64,000 nt of DNA from Sipunculus nudus (lineage: Eukaryota > Annelida > Sipuncula > Golfingiida > Sipunculidae): positions 16,986,001-17,050,000 of the forward strand of contig CM049308.1 in NCBI GenBank assembly GCA_026874595.1, given 5' to 3'. The notes beneath the pieces were generated by a model. The model searched no databases. It was not told the origin of the DNA and saw only the letters and a program-made list of their open reading frames with translations. The position numbers and the translations under genes were made by a program. This document shows positions 37,017 to 46,104 of the stretch, in pieces (the stretch's first letter is position 1; every line of letters starts with the position of its first letter).

Positions 37017-38735
37017 ATGCATAGAACAAGGCTTAGCAACAAGGACAAACACCCTGGCTTGGCTGTTAGTTTGAAGGATAGCGCATCTTCGTTGAGAAAT
37101 GATCAGCCCAAACACAGGAGTCGCAGACCTACAGCAACATCCACAGAGGAGCAACCTTGCTCATGGGCAGACGGTGAAGCAGACATGGCTTCTTGCATTA
37201 TCCAGATAGAAGTGCAGAATGTGCAGAGCAAGCTTTGCTCCTTGGTTGTGTAAACAGCTCCACACCATCACCAAGTCCATCTGCCGCTAACAATCTGCTG
37301 CCATCACAGAGCTCATCTGTGATGCCGACACCTCCAATAATGTTTCACCTTTCTCTGATTCTGATGATGACACTGATGAGGAATAGATGTCTCTTAGTCA
37401 TCCTTGACTATGCCTCTCGGTCAAGACAAAGAAACAGATCATTGGGAATAAATATGTCCCCTTTGCTTCCTTATGTAAACCTTTATCAGAGAAAGGATAT
37501 ACATTCAAGCTGTCAAATGCTAGTGTATCATTGGCTAAGGCCTCCATCCATGGCCCATCCATGGCTACAGACTGTCCAAGGATGAATGGAATTCAGTCTT
37601 CTTTACCTTTGCAGCAATTTATACCAAGGCTCATCCTTCTTCTGGTCTGGCATTATTCAAGTATGCCCACACCATCAACTCAATGACTGATAAAGGAGTA
37701 GAATAGGTGGTCTTAGACAAGACTTCCACAAGTCGTATCAAGGTCAGGTTGAGGTCCCATGTGGTGACCATCATACTGAACTCTAAAAGCTTTCCGCACA
37801 AAGAACCATCTTACCAACAAATGCCGTGGTAAAGCAAAAATAATCTCCCAACACCGCCAGATCCTGAAGCCATTAATGATTCATTAGTGGGATACAATGA
37901 GTCACATAGGGAATTTTTCATTCTGACTTCAAAATGGTTTTAAATAACCATATGAGGGCCACCATGAATTAAGCTACCATCCCAACCACTTTACTGTCAT
38001 GAATAATATGTCTGGTATGGACAAAGCCATCACTAAGGAATTGGCAATGGGCAGAGCAGCTGGCCCATTTGAAGATCTGCCATTTCAATATTTGCAGATT
38101 TCGCCTTAAGGTTTAGTCCCTTAAAAAGACGCTGGTGAATTTCACATAATACACGATCTTTCATTTCCACTAAGCAGTTCAATCAATGCTCATATTCCAT
38201 GAGAACATTGCACTCTTCAGTATCAACCATTTGGTTATTATTTCTCACAGTTGGGGGATCTAATTGCGACATCCAGTTGTTTGTTGTATGAAGTATGAAC
38301 ATTCCAGGGAAGCACAATATACTTGCTGATTGTTATCTCGTTTTCAGGTTCCTCGGGCACACAGATAGCACCTTGGCTTCAAGACCAACCACTTTGTCTC
38401 CATGCATCCATCTGGCCATAGGGCCAGTATTTGTTTCATTGTTGAAAGCTGCTTTTTCAACAGCCACTCAAACCTTTACAATCAGGTTTACAATAGATTC
38501 AAGTCATTCGTTTTTTCCCCATTTCCAAGAACTGGAACATAAGTCTTTACCTACAGCTGTGCCAGTGATAGCTAGCTATGCTGCATTTTTACATGAGGCA
38601 GGGTATTCCTCTAAGACAATAAGTACTCATATTTCAGCACTAACTTATCAACATAAAATTCAAGGCCATATTGACCCTTCATCCTCCTTTCTCATGGGGA
38701 CAAGGCACCTTAGCCAATCAGTTCCCACTAAATAA
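37017..38735 (+). pseudogene. DIRS/Ngaro-like tyrosine-recombinase retroelement relic
   Basis: Pieces in order: a gag-like start after an AG (HRTRLSNKDKHPGLAVSLKD), a gag core (FFTFAAIYTKAHPSSGLALF, KYAHTIN), and the start of reverse transcriptase (KAITKELAMGRAAGPFEDLP, then LVP and GEFHIIHDLSFP) with two TAA stops where the family has Leu and Lys. An internal deletion removes most of RT/RNase H. The frame 38295-38735 follows: the RNase H tail (NIPGKHNILAD) and a tyrosine-recombinase core-binding domain (VIASYAAFLHEAGYSSKTIS, THISALTYQHK). No recombinase catalytic domain is visible after 38735. The gene order gag-RT-RH-YR is diagnostic of DIRS/Ngaro elements. Dead. Confidence 0.8.
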
Positions 38736-39130
38736 CAAAGGATATACTTGCTAGACTTTGTGCTGTCTGTTGGAAGTTCTAGAGAGTTGTGCATGGCTAT
38801 GTTAGAGCTTAGAGTTATAGGGTGATTATTTTACATGTGGGTACCAAACAATGTTGAGATGAATAGTGTAGAAGAGATATGGACTGCTTTGAAGGGACTT
38901 GTTATTTTGCAGAATGGAAAGAATACTCAAGCTGTTACTGTGATTTCAAGAATCCTACCAAGCTGATAGGACTTGGGTGTGAATGATTTGAATATCAAAA
39001 TTACACAAGTGAATGCAATTTAAGCATGCCAGGTTAAAGTTTGGGATTGTGAATTCTGGAAACCGTACAGGGTATTTATGTGGACAATTAGTTTAATTGG
39101 ATGTTAATTTTGTAGGCAGGGCACCAGTCT
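38736..39130. other. No gene seen
   Basis: Degraded sequence between the retroelement relic and the CACGTG cluster. Confidence 0.4.
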
Positions 39131-39134
39131 GTGG

Positions 39135-39172
39135 CACGTGACGGGCGGTCACGTGTGACTGCCAGTCACGTG
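39135..39172. promoter_or_regulatory. Three CACGTG E-boxes in 38 bp
   Basis: CACGTG at 39135-39140, 39150-39155 and 39167-39172, two of them as GTCACGTG (USF/MITF/TFE-type bHLH-Zip sites). They lie 111-148 bp upstream of the ATG at 39283 of the interrupted SAM-like frame, a plausible proximal promoter. Binding is inference. Confidence 0.5.
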
Positions 39173-39290
39173 ATTTAGTTGTGGTGGGTTGGGATATTTT
39201 CCTGGCTGGGTCATTCGGCAAATCTCAGCCCAGTTGGGCAGACAGAATTTACAACAACTGGCAACCCAGAAAACTGTTTAGGATGGCAAT

Positions 39291-39327
39291 ACGCGACTCC
39301 GGAGATCCCCGATCTTCTGTAGTGGAG
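39291..39327 (+). repeat. Left terminal inverted repeat
   Basis: 37 bp matching the reverse complement of 43966-44002 with two mismatches; contains CTCCGGAG and ATCTTCTGTAGTGGAG. Confidence 0.92.
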
Positions 39328-39373
39328 GTGCGTAAGTGCTGCTGCACCAGCAGGCTTGCGGGCAAAAACAAAT

Positions 39374-41596
39374 ATGGCCGACAGCAACAGTACAGCAGAC
39401 CGATCGTCACCAAATTGTGCCACACATTTTAGCGCTAAGACCATTAAGCAACTGAAAGAATTTCTCACTGCTAGAGGAGTTCAGACTTCGGGATATAAAA
39501 AAGTCCAACTCGTTGAGCTTGCCCAGCAGTCAGAGTGTTTGGACCTGGAACAGATAGACACGGCTGATGACCATGAGGAAAGCCTGGACAAGCGTCAGCT
39601 TGTACAAGGCCCTGATGACCGGGAACACGTACTGCCCCTTATATCTTCTGTTCAGAACTGGGCCGACGATCTAGTAAATTTGCCTCCCATAAAAACTGCC
39701 GATGTCCTAGTTTACCTGCAGACCGTGTGTGGCTGGAGCTCTGAGAGACTTAAAGGTTACAAACAGGATCGGGGCTACGGAATGTGCAGTGACAACCATG
39801 TTGGTAATGTCAAGCTGGGGCTTCTTGCGCAAGAATACGCTTATGTCAAGGGGACATGCCTACCTGAAACCAGACAATCTGCCGAACCTTACTGCGTGTG
39901 GATTCTGGTTAGACTGGATGGCAGGATAGAGTCGGGAGGTTGCAACTGTGTCGCGGGGCAAGTTTATCAATAATTTTAATAAAAATTACTATTTCATAAC
40001 TATTAAGTCCAAACATGTATGCCTTAAGAAAAATGTTGTTTTTGTATTGATCATACTTTAATCACTGAGCACAAATTTTATTCAAATGACACGCTTCAAA
40101 TTCTAGATAGGAAAATACTCTGAAACAATACAAGTTAAAAGAATACTTTATTACATGGCCTACGTCAATTAAAATAAGTTTTTTATTGATTTTCAACACC
40201 CCTCTAAAACAAAACAAATATATTCTGAGGCTGCCTACATGTATATATTATTTAACTCTTTTATTGAAAAATTGAAGTAATATTGTATTGATTTTCAACC
40301 CATCAAATACAAAACTAAAAATATATACACACACACACAAACTCTATATATATACACATTGCAGATGTTTTCATACCTGAGGCTGCCTACATGCACATAT
40401 TATTTGACTTTATTATGGACAAACGAAACGATATTCACAGTATATTTTACTATTACAGCCAAAGCATCAACATATTAATGAACATACATTTATGGTTTAT
40501 TCTATTTCTCTTGTCTTGCAGGGATGGAGGAACATGTAAACACGTGGTAGCTCTACTCTATGCTGTTCAGCAGTTTTGTGAGAGGCACCAAGACCGGCAC
40601 ACAGAAGTTGGAACTGATGTCACATGTAAATGGGACAGGGCAAGAAAACCATCTCGCCCAATGCTGATAAGTGACATTCAAATGACATCTCGAGCTTGTC
40701 CACTACCTATTCCGTCAGTTTACAACCCATGTATAGCACTGACAAAGGATGAAGAGACAGCCATTCAGAATGCAGTGTTTTCTCTCTGCCTCAAGACTGC
40801 ACTGCTGAGAACCCTGACCCCACCACCTGGGGTCACATTTGAACTCCAGCCACCCGCTGTGTTTGATTTGGCAAAGGCATTCAAGCAAAACGAGACAGAT
40901 GAAGGATTCATAGACTATATGAAGAAACACATGACCACACAAAATGTGCAAGAGATATCCTCGTATGAACAAGGAACAGATGAGTGGCACGTTCATAGAA
41001 GTGGTCGTATAACAGCGTCTGTCATGCATACAGTATGTAAAATGCAAAAGCAGTGGAGATCAACACACAGTGCAATCAAAAAGATCTTAGAATGTGTCAG
41101 CACAGACATCAAGTCTCCTGCACTTACCTATGGCAGGGAGAAAGAGCCGATAGCATGTCAACTTTACCAAAATGACAATGAGAAACTACATCAGCAGTTC
41201 AAACTTAAAACATCTGGGCTTGTAGTGAATTTGGAGGAACCATACCTGGGAGCATCACCAGATGGAATTGTGTCATGTAAATGTTGTGGAATAGGAACCT
41301 TAGATATAATATGTTCCTACAAGTATAAAGATATCTCCCCCTCAGAAGTAGCTGCTAAAGAAGATTACCACATTAAAGTTACAGCTGATGGAGCTGTGAG
41401 TCTGGACACAAGTTCACCATGGTATTATCAGATTCAAGGTCAAATAGGAATCCTAAAACTTGACTGGTGTGACTTTGTACTGTACACTGAAAAGGGTCTC
41501 TACTGTCAGAGAATATCGTTTAACCAGACCCTGTGGAATGACATTAAAGAAAACTGCAAACAGGTATATGAAACCTGTATTGTACCTGAGCTGTAA
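39374..41596 (+). CDS. SAP-SWIM-YqaJ nuclease-like protein of the transposon (two exons)
   Basis: Exons 39374-39957 and 40522-41596 give a 552-residue protein. The ATG at 39374 (ATATGGCC) is the first in frame. Domains: SAP-like DNA-binding helix pair near residues 20-50 (IKQLKEFLTARGVQTSGYKK, VQLVELA); SWIM zinc finger around 195-210 (CNCVAG, then DGGTCKHVVALLYAV), split by the intron; YqaJ/lambda-exonuclease-like domain in the C-terminal half (EQGTDEWHVHRSGRITAS, YGREKEPIA, YLGASPDGIV). The intron has a GC donor (GGGCAAGT) and a TTGTCTTGCAG acceptor. The catalytic Asp in SPDG is kept, but the E-x-K step reads LDIICSYKY where relatives have LEIKCPYKY, so Glu is Asp and the key Lys is Ile. 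AATAAA at 41608-41613 lies just after the stop. Family role: end-processing nuclease supplied with the transposase. Probably catalytically impaired here. Confidence 0.85.
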
Positions 41597-41658
41597 AATT
41601 AAAGTGAAATAAAACAAATTATACACTGAAGTGATACATTTGCTGCATATTTAAGCGA

Positions 41659-42941
41659 CTATTTCTTAACCAGAGGGGGTAGGAAATTGCACAGAGCAGC
41701 AGCAACAGTTATTATTTGGTTTGCTACAGACTGTAAGCCCGAGGGCATAACCTGATTTAATAATCTGAAGTTCTTGAGCCTTTCAATAGCTCTTTCCACA
41801 TGGATTCTTAATTTTGCTATGGACCGCGTCTTGTAAATTTCTTGAACATTTAACCTTTTATTTTTACCCCATATACATTTCCTTGTAAAGGGAGGCATAT
41901 TCAGTGTGGCCTGATGTTTAAGGAGAAGATCTTTAATAGTAAAACCCCTGTCTGCCATTACATCACCTCCAGGTTGAAGTAAATCTAGAATCCCACTTTC
42001 TTTAGTGATGTATCTGTCAGATACATCCCCCCCCCACAAATCTGAAATAAAGCTGAAGGTTCCCTGTGGTGTTACACCAATCAATGCTTTGTATGCGTTG
42101 TGTGATTTGTATTGGCTGTATGTAGTGGCTTGTGCTGAAGGTGATCTTGGTCGTTGTATGTAAAATTCACTGCAATCAATGATTACTCTTGTGTTGGGGT
42201 ACTCACTCTTAAAGTTGGGTGGCATGTACTTGTTAATCATGTCCCTGGAAGGCCATACAATAAGTGGTTTCAACAGTGTGTGCATCAAATTAATCCAGGT
42301 AATAAATACACTGGAAGCTGTGGAATCTGACACACCAAACAAGTCCTCAATGACAAATCCCAACAACCCTAACCTGACCCTAACTAAGGTCATGAGGAAC
42401 TCCTCAAACCTTGTAAGCTCTCTCTGTGGACCAGGCTTTTCTTGCTGCAACGAGTTTGATACCCCTTTGGGTCTTTACTAGAACCTTGTGTCAAATATTT
42501 AATTTTTGGCTCAGAACTATCAATAACCTTGAAGAGTCCAATCAAAGTGTCCCTGTTAGGCAAACCGGTATACTGCCGCACTGATCGATCACTCTCTGTA
42601 ACCATTCCCACCACAAGTTCCCTCCGTAGTGCTGCCCTGTCTGACAATTTTGTCTGCAGGTATGCATTTTCATCTGCCAACTTCTTGTATGATGCCTCCA
42701 TTTCATTGAACTTTACCAGGTCAACATCTGTTTGCACTGCCATGTCCCTGGTCATTGGTTTGTCCGAAGACCCCTGCCCTGGTGAGTACTGGTGATCCGT
42801 AGATGGAGCCATGCTTGGGATGACCGCTAAAATGAAGAAAAATAATCATAGTACACATGTATATTCATCCTAATAACTGGTTTGTGTGTGTGAGCTGATA
42901 CTACAAAAGTATAAAATAAATAAATATTCACATGCATGTAT

Positions 42942-43001
<60 letters not shown>

Positions 43002-43831
43002 TCATATTTTTAAGCTAATGTATAATATAAGTGTACCAGCTTATATACAAATTATACTCAAAAGTTAACAAAAAAGTACTTATATATAAATTTGTATATA
43101 CACTATATATATAGTACATATATATATATATATATTTGAACATATATATATATTTGTAAATACAGATCATGACATGCTTTAATATACTAATCCTGACACA
43201 GATAAATAGCTGTGCAGCAGTATTCACGGCTCTGGACCTATACTATAGTCACTTTGTAATTTATATACATAAAATACATATTATATATACACTTGAGCAA
43301 AAATTAAATATACTATATTAACAAGCTTAAATATCAATTTGACTTACATGGTTCTGATCTGTTTGAGTTTTCAATCACAAATTCTCCCGCAACATATGGG
43401 TATCTTGCCTCAGCAGGTAAAATTGTTTCGCTGACAATGGTGACTCTGGGATGCACTGATGTCGAACTTGGTGACTGACAGCTGTGATGTTCATGGACTG
43501 ACGACTGATGCGACTCACATTTGTTTATCGAGGCTGGCGATCGTGTACTCACAGGCAACTTATAGTTGTTGTAACTGAACAGTTCTGGTATTGGATGACT
43601 TTCTGTCGGACCAGCGTTGTCCACAAAATGCATTGAGTAAATCCTTGTATGGCGATTTGGCACCCTTGTCGGCTCTCTATGGACCATCCGTATCCACTGA
43701 TTGAGAAGAACTCGATCTTTCAGCGGAAACTTGTGGAGGGTAACGTGTCTCATCCATGGATATTTCTGGAGATTATCCTTCTTCCTGCTATCTGCCGAAC
43801 AGTCCTACGAACAACAACGGTATCCTGGCAT
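41659..43831 (-). pseudogene. THAP-DDE_Tnp_4 transposase (two exons, three lesions)
   Basis: Exon 1 (43831-43348) starts MPGYRCCS, then an in-frame TAG at 43807-43805 between the first zinc cysteines, then FPLKDRVLLNQWIRMVHREP and RIYSMHFVD. THAP needs Cys where Tyr stands in RIYSMHF. Donor CCAT then GTAAGTC; 521-bp intron with a (TA)n tract; acceptor CATTTTAG at 42828-42827; exon 2 continues in phase with VIPSMAPSTD and a coiled-coil-like segment (FNEMEASYKKLADENAYLQT). At about 42460 the frame must change by -1 at AAAGGGG to reach LTRFEEFLMTLVRVRLGLLG, a helix-turn-helix (LFGVSDSTASSVFITW) and the DDE core: D in VIIDCSEF, D in VMADRGFTI, E in HVERAIERLKNF, all kept. So the catalytic core is sound and the DNA-binding N-terminus is broken. 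A programmed -1 shift, or a sequencing slip in the G run, cannot be excluded. Confidence 0.85.
42943..42998. repeat. (TA)n microsatellite in transposase intron
   Basis: About 28 TA units; a further TA-rich tract lies at 43102-43160. Confidence 0.95.
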
Positions 43832-43965
43832 ATTCAAGCGATAACAAATGACAGAGCAATGGACAAGGCGAATCAAGCGACGGCCATCTTTGTTTTTGCT
43901 CGCAGTGACACTAGCTATAGGGGCGCACCTGCCGGCGAAAGGCAGCAAACGGGGTGACATTTTGT

Positions 43966-44002
43966 CTCCACTACAGAAGATTGGGGATCTCCGGAGCCGC
44001 GT
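43966..44002 (-). repeat. Right terminal inverted repeat
   Basis: Reverse complement of 39291-39327 with two mismatches, followed by AT. Confidence 0.92.
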
Positions 44003-44378
44003 ATTCAAGAGAATGCGCCTCCATTATCGCCCGCAGAACAAATTAAAGCCTGGGCTGAGGAGCACATGATAGATGTGGCTTCAGTTGATCTACTTGCCAA
44101 ACATGGATTCACTTCTATCCAAGCCTTACAGCTACTGGAGGCAGAAGATCTTCCTCTGAAACTGCCAAGAGGGCAACAAAAGTTAATTCTGAAGGAAGTT
44201 GGCTTGCTCCCAACAGTAGTTATGGGGTGGTAGCTACTAAAGTGTTTGTACTTGATGACCTTAGGAGTGCACCCGTCCCCGTCCCCGGGTTTGTTTACAA
44301 ACAAAGGGTTGTTGACCTGGCGGGGCTGAGCGGTAACTGGGTCAAGTGGAACATCTGGCCAACTGGGTCAACAGGCAT

Positions 44379-44705
44379 TTAGCCTCTCCTGTGTTTGTTT
44401 TGTTGGTATGTTGTGGTGATATCTGATTGCTGTAAATGTAAGGGTGACATTGTGATGATGACCAGACATCTGGTTTTATAAAATGATGACCTTTGGTTAT
44501 ACATCTGGAAAGTTCTGCAGGTCTGGTAAGGTTCCCGACGACCACAGGATGTCTGTTCAACTGGAGGTGTGTTGCTAAATGCAGTGCATGATAAGCCAGC
44601 CTGTCTCATCTGCCTGGCCTGGTTGTGGCCCACGAAACCGCAGTAATGCACAAGACCACGTGGTCGTTCTGGAATGTTCTGAATGGTGACGCTGATGTCA
44701 CCGAG
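44379..44705 (-). CDS. Possible terminal exon, unrecognised
   Basis: The minus strand is open from an acceptor-like TTTTAG at 44707-44706 to a stop near 44379: LGDISVTIQNIPERPRGLVH, YCGFVGHNQARQMRQAGLSC, Cys-rich, then a low-quality tail. No family recognised; chance remains likely. Confidence 0.25.
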   Translation of the reverse strand, partial: LGDISVTIQNIPERPRGLVHYCGFVGHNQARQMRQAGLSCTAFSNTPPVEQTSCGRREPYQTCRTFQMYNQRSSFYKTRCLVIITMSPLHLQQSDITTTYQQNKHRRG

Positions 44706-44718
44706 CTAAAACATGAAT

Positions 44719-44752
<34 letters not shown>
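44719..44752. repeat. (TA)n microsatellite
   Basis: Pure TA run; shorter TA runs follow at 44911-44921 and 44940-44954, each preceded by GTTGTCCAGCAGATA. Confidence 0.9.
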
Positions 44753-44757
<5 letters not shown>

Positions 44758-45005
44758 ATCCAGACAGGTGGGCTGTGTGCGTTTGTGTGTGATGTATATG
44801 CCCTGACTTAATGAGTAATTGGAAAACTCCATGGGGTCAGCTCCATGCACAGGCCCCCAGAAACCGAGCGCATAACCTTTCACCGGTCACCCTAACCGTT
44901 GTCCAGCAGATATATATATATAACTGTTGTCCAGCAGATATATATATATATATACCCAAAGTAGGTCTGGAAGTATGATTAGATTGATCTTTAGTATCTT
45001 CAAGT

Positions 45006-45156
45006 CTTTAGTATCCTGGCGATAATTGAGCGGATCCTGGTACACAATTGGGTCGGCTGAAAATGCTGTGATATGAGTGACACATACATACATACATACA
45101 TACATACATATTTATATATATATATTTATCCATATAACCTCTGTCATATGTATATA

Positions 45157-45200
<44 letters not shown>

Positions 45201-45390
45201 GTATTGGGTCTTGAGCTGTACTCCAAAGTGCAGACCACTTATAAGTAACAGCCCAAACAGAAATATCTTCCTGTCTTTAAACTAACTGACGACCCCAGCA
45301 CATCTCTTGTCTTTAGTGTCCTGGCGATAATTGAGCGGATCCTGGTCGACAATTGGGTCGGCTGAAAATGCTGTGATATGAGTGAAAGTC
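45006..45390. repeat. ~80-bp direct repeat flanking CATA and TA microsatellites
   Basis: CTTTAGTATCCTGGCGATAA to TGATATGAGTGA at 45006-45082 is repeated at 45312-45387 with a few changes. Between them lie (CATA)n at about 45084-45110 and (TA)n at about 45160-45194. On the minus strand both copies stay open (ITAFSADPIV...QDPLNYRQDTK), so a duplicated exon is possible but unproven. Confidence 0.75.
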
Positions 45391-45483
45391 AACCAGTGGG
45401 GTGATTATTTCCCGTGCTTCAGTGCATGAAGGGGAATGGGGTTCCACCCGTTTTTAGATTATCTACAGTGACATCACAGTTCA

Positions 45484-45492
45484 CTATATATA
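45484..45492 (+). promoter_or_regulatory. TATA box of the C2H2 gene
   Basis: CTATATATA about 80 bp before the ATG at 45569, with TGACATCAC (CRE/AP-1-like) at about 45470 and CCCCGCCCA downstream. Spacing predicts transcription start near 45515 and a 5' UTR of about 55 bases. Confidence 0.55.
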
Positions 45493-45568
45493 CACTGTGT
45501 CCCCGCCCAACAGACCATACCAGCTTATTTCAGCCTGACCGGTCATTCCTGATTTGCGCTAACACAAA

Positions 45569-45655
45569 ATGAAGTTTAATCTGAAGTGCGTCCTTTGCGA
45601 CACTTGGTTCCCCACAAAGGAGGCCTGCAAAGAACACACGCTGAAGATGCATAAA
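45569..45655 (+). CDS. C2H2 zinc-finger gene, exon 1
   Basis: Starts MKFNLKCVLCDTWFPTKEAC and continues KEHTLKMHK: one C2H2 finger, C-x2-C-x12-H-x4-H. It ends in phase 0 at AAA then GTAAGTAG. Preceded by a TATA box and followed by phase-0 exons at 46732, 47501, 47849, 48179, 48516, 48841 and 51057, which together give a frame of about 369 codons. A single N-terminal finger on an otherwise acidic, low-complexity protein suggests a nuclear protein; the gene is not recognised. Confidence 0.65.
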
Positions 45656-45743
45656 GTAAGTAGATCAGTATTTATATATACATATATATTTAATTATTCA
45701 ATTAAAAAAAAAATATGTAAGGCAAATAATAATAATAAAAGGC

Positions 45744-46030
45744 ATGGTTCTCAGGCACCGCCCCCCAAAAATTTTTACCACCCCGCATCAAAAATTTGTT
45801 TTTCAATATTCATATTTTGAGGAGATAATACAATTTTGAAAAGATTTCCTTTGTTATGTAGTGCTTCTACCTGTTTAGCAAAAGATCCTGTTATTTTCTT
45901 GCTTTTCCTGATCATATGACATTTTTATCGAAACATACAAGAAATGGAAAAAAAATTAAATAAATAAATAAATAAAAATACCGCCCGCCTTCTCGCACTG
46001 ATTCCTGGATAAAAAGTGCCTAGGAACCAT
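45744..46030. mobile_element. MITE-like element in intron 1
   Basis: Ends ATGGTTCTCAGGCAC at left and GTGCCTAGGAACCAT at right (inverted, one or two mismatches), 287 bp, no coding capacity. The left end in inverse form (GGTGCCTGAGAATCAGGC) recurs in each intron of the duplicated exon array at about 47775, 48095, 48440 and 48760. Confidence 0.65.
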
Positions 46031-46104
46031 ACCTTTTTTCTGTTCTTTTTTTTTCTTTACCTCTATATAATTTTATAATCCTGAAAAGTAAACAATTATA
46101 ACCC

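Larger units (their letters stand above)
39291..44002. mobile_element. Two-gene DNA transposon (ISL2EU/IS4EU-like), complete with TIRs
   Basis: The ends are inverted repeats of 37 bp with two mismatches (39291-39327 and 43966-44002, starting ACGCG[A/G]CTCCGGAGATCCCC), flanked by AT on both sides (39289-39290, 44003-44004), consistent with a 2-bp target duplication. Inside are two convergent genes: SWIM-YqaJ nuclease (+, 39374-41596) and THAP-DDE transposase (-, 43831-41659), whose stops are only about 60 bp apart. THAP-DDE_Tnp_4 plus a YqaJ nuclease is the gene set I know for the ISL2EU (IS4EU) superfamily; the superfamily name is from memory. Length 4712 bp. Structure complete, but the transposase is damaged. 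Confidence 0.85.
39283..44233 (+). pseudogene. Short SAM-like reading frame split by the transposon
   Basis: ATG at 39283 gives M-A-I, with the third codon completed across the insertion: AT at 39289-39290, then T at 44005. Removing 39291-44004 (element plus one AT) leaves an open frame of 78 codons ending at TAG 44231-44233. The right part reads PLSPAEQIKAWAEEHMIDVA, DLLAKHGFTSIQALQLLEAE, DLPLKLPRGQQKLILKEVGL. The G-F-x(n)-L-x-L-L-x-x-E-D-L...G-x-x-x-x-I-L pattern is that of a SAM domain (protein-protein interaction). The frame may continue by splicing; I see no certain donor. It could be a host gene or the start of a retroelement gag. The insertion separates start codon and domain by 4.7 kb, so this allele should not make the protein unless spliced over. 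Confidence 0.5.

Noticed and set aside
38735-38960. Catalytic domain of a tyrosine recombinase after the core-binding domain
   Set aside because: I could not find the R...H-x-x-R...Y pattern in any frame; only the N-terminal part is supported.
44234-44345. Continuation of the SAM-like frame (VLDDLRSAPVPVPGFVYK)
   Set aside because: It lies in a different frame with no clear splice pair linking it.
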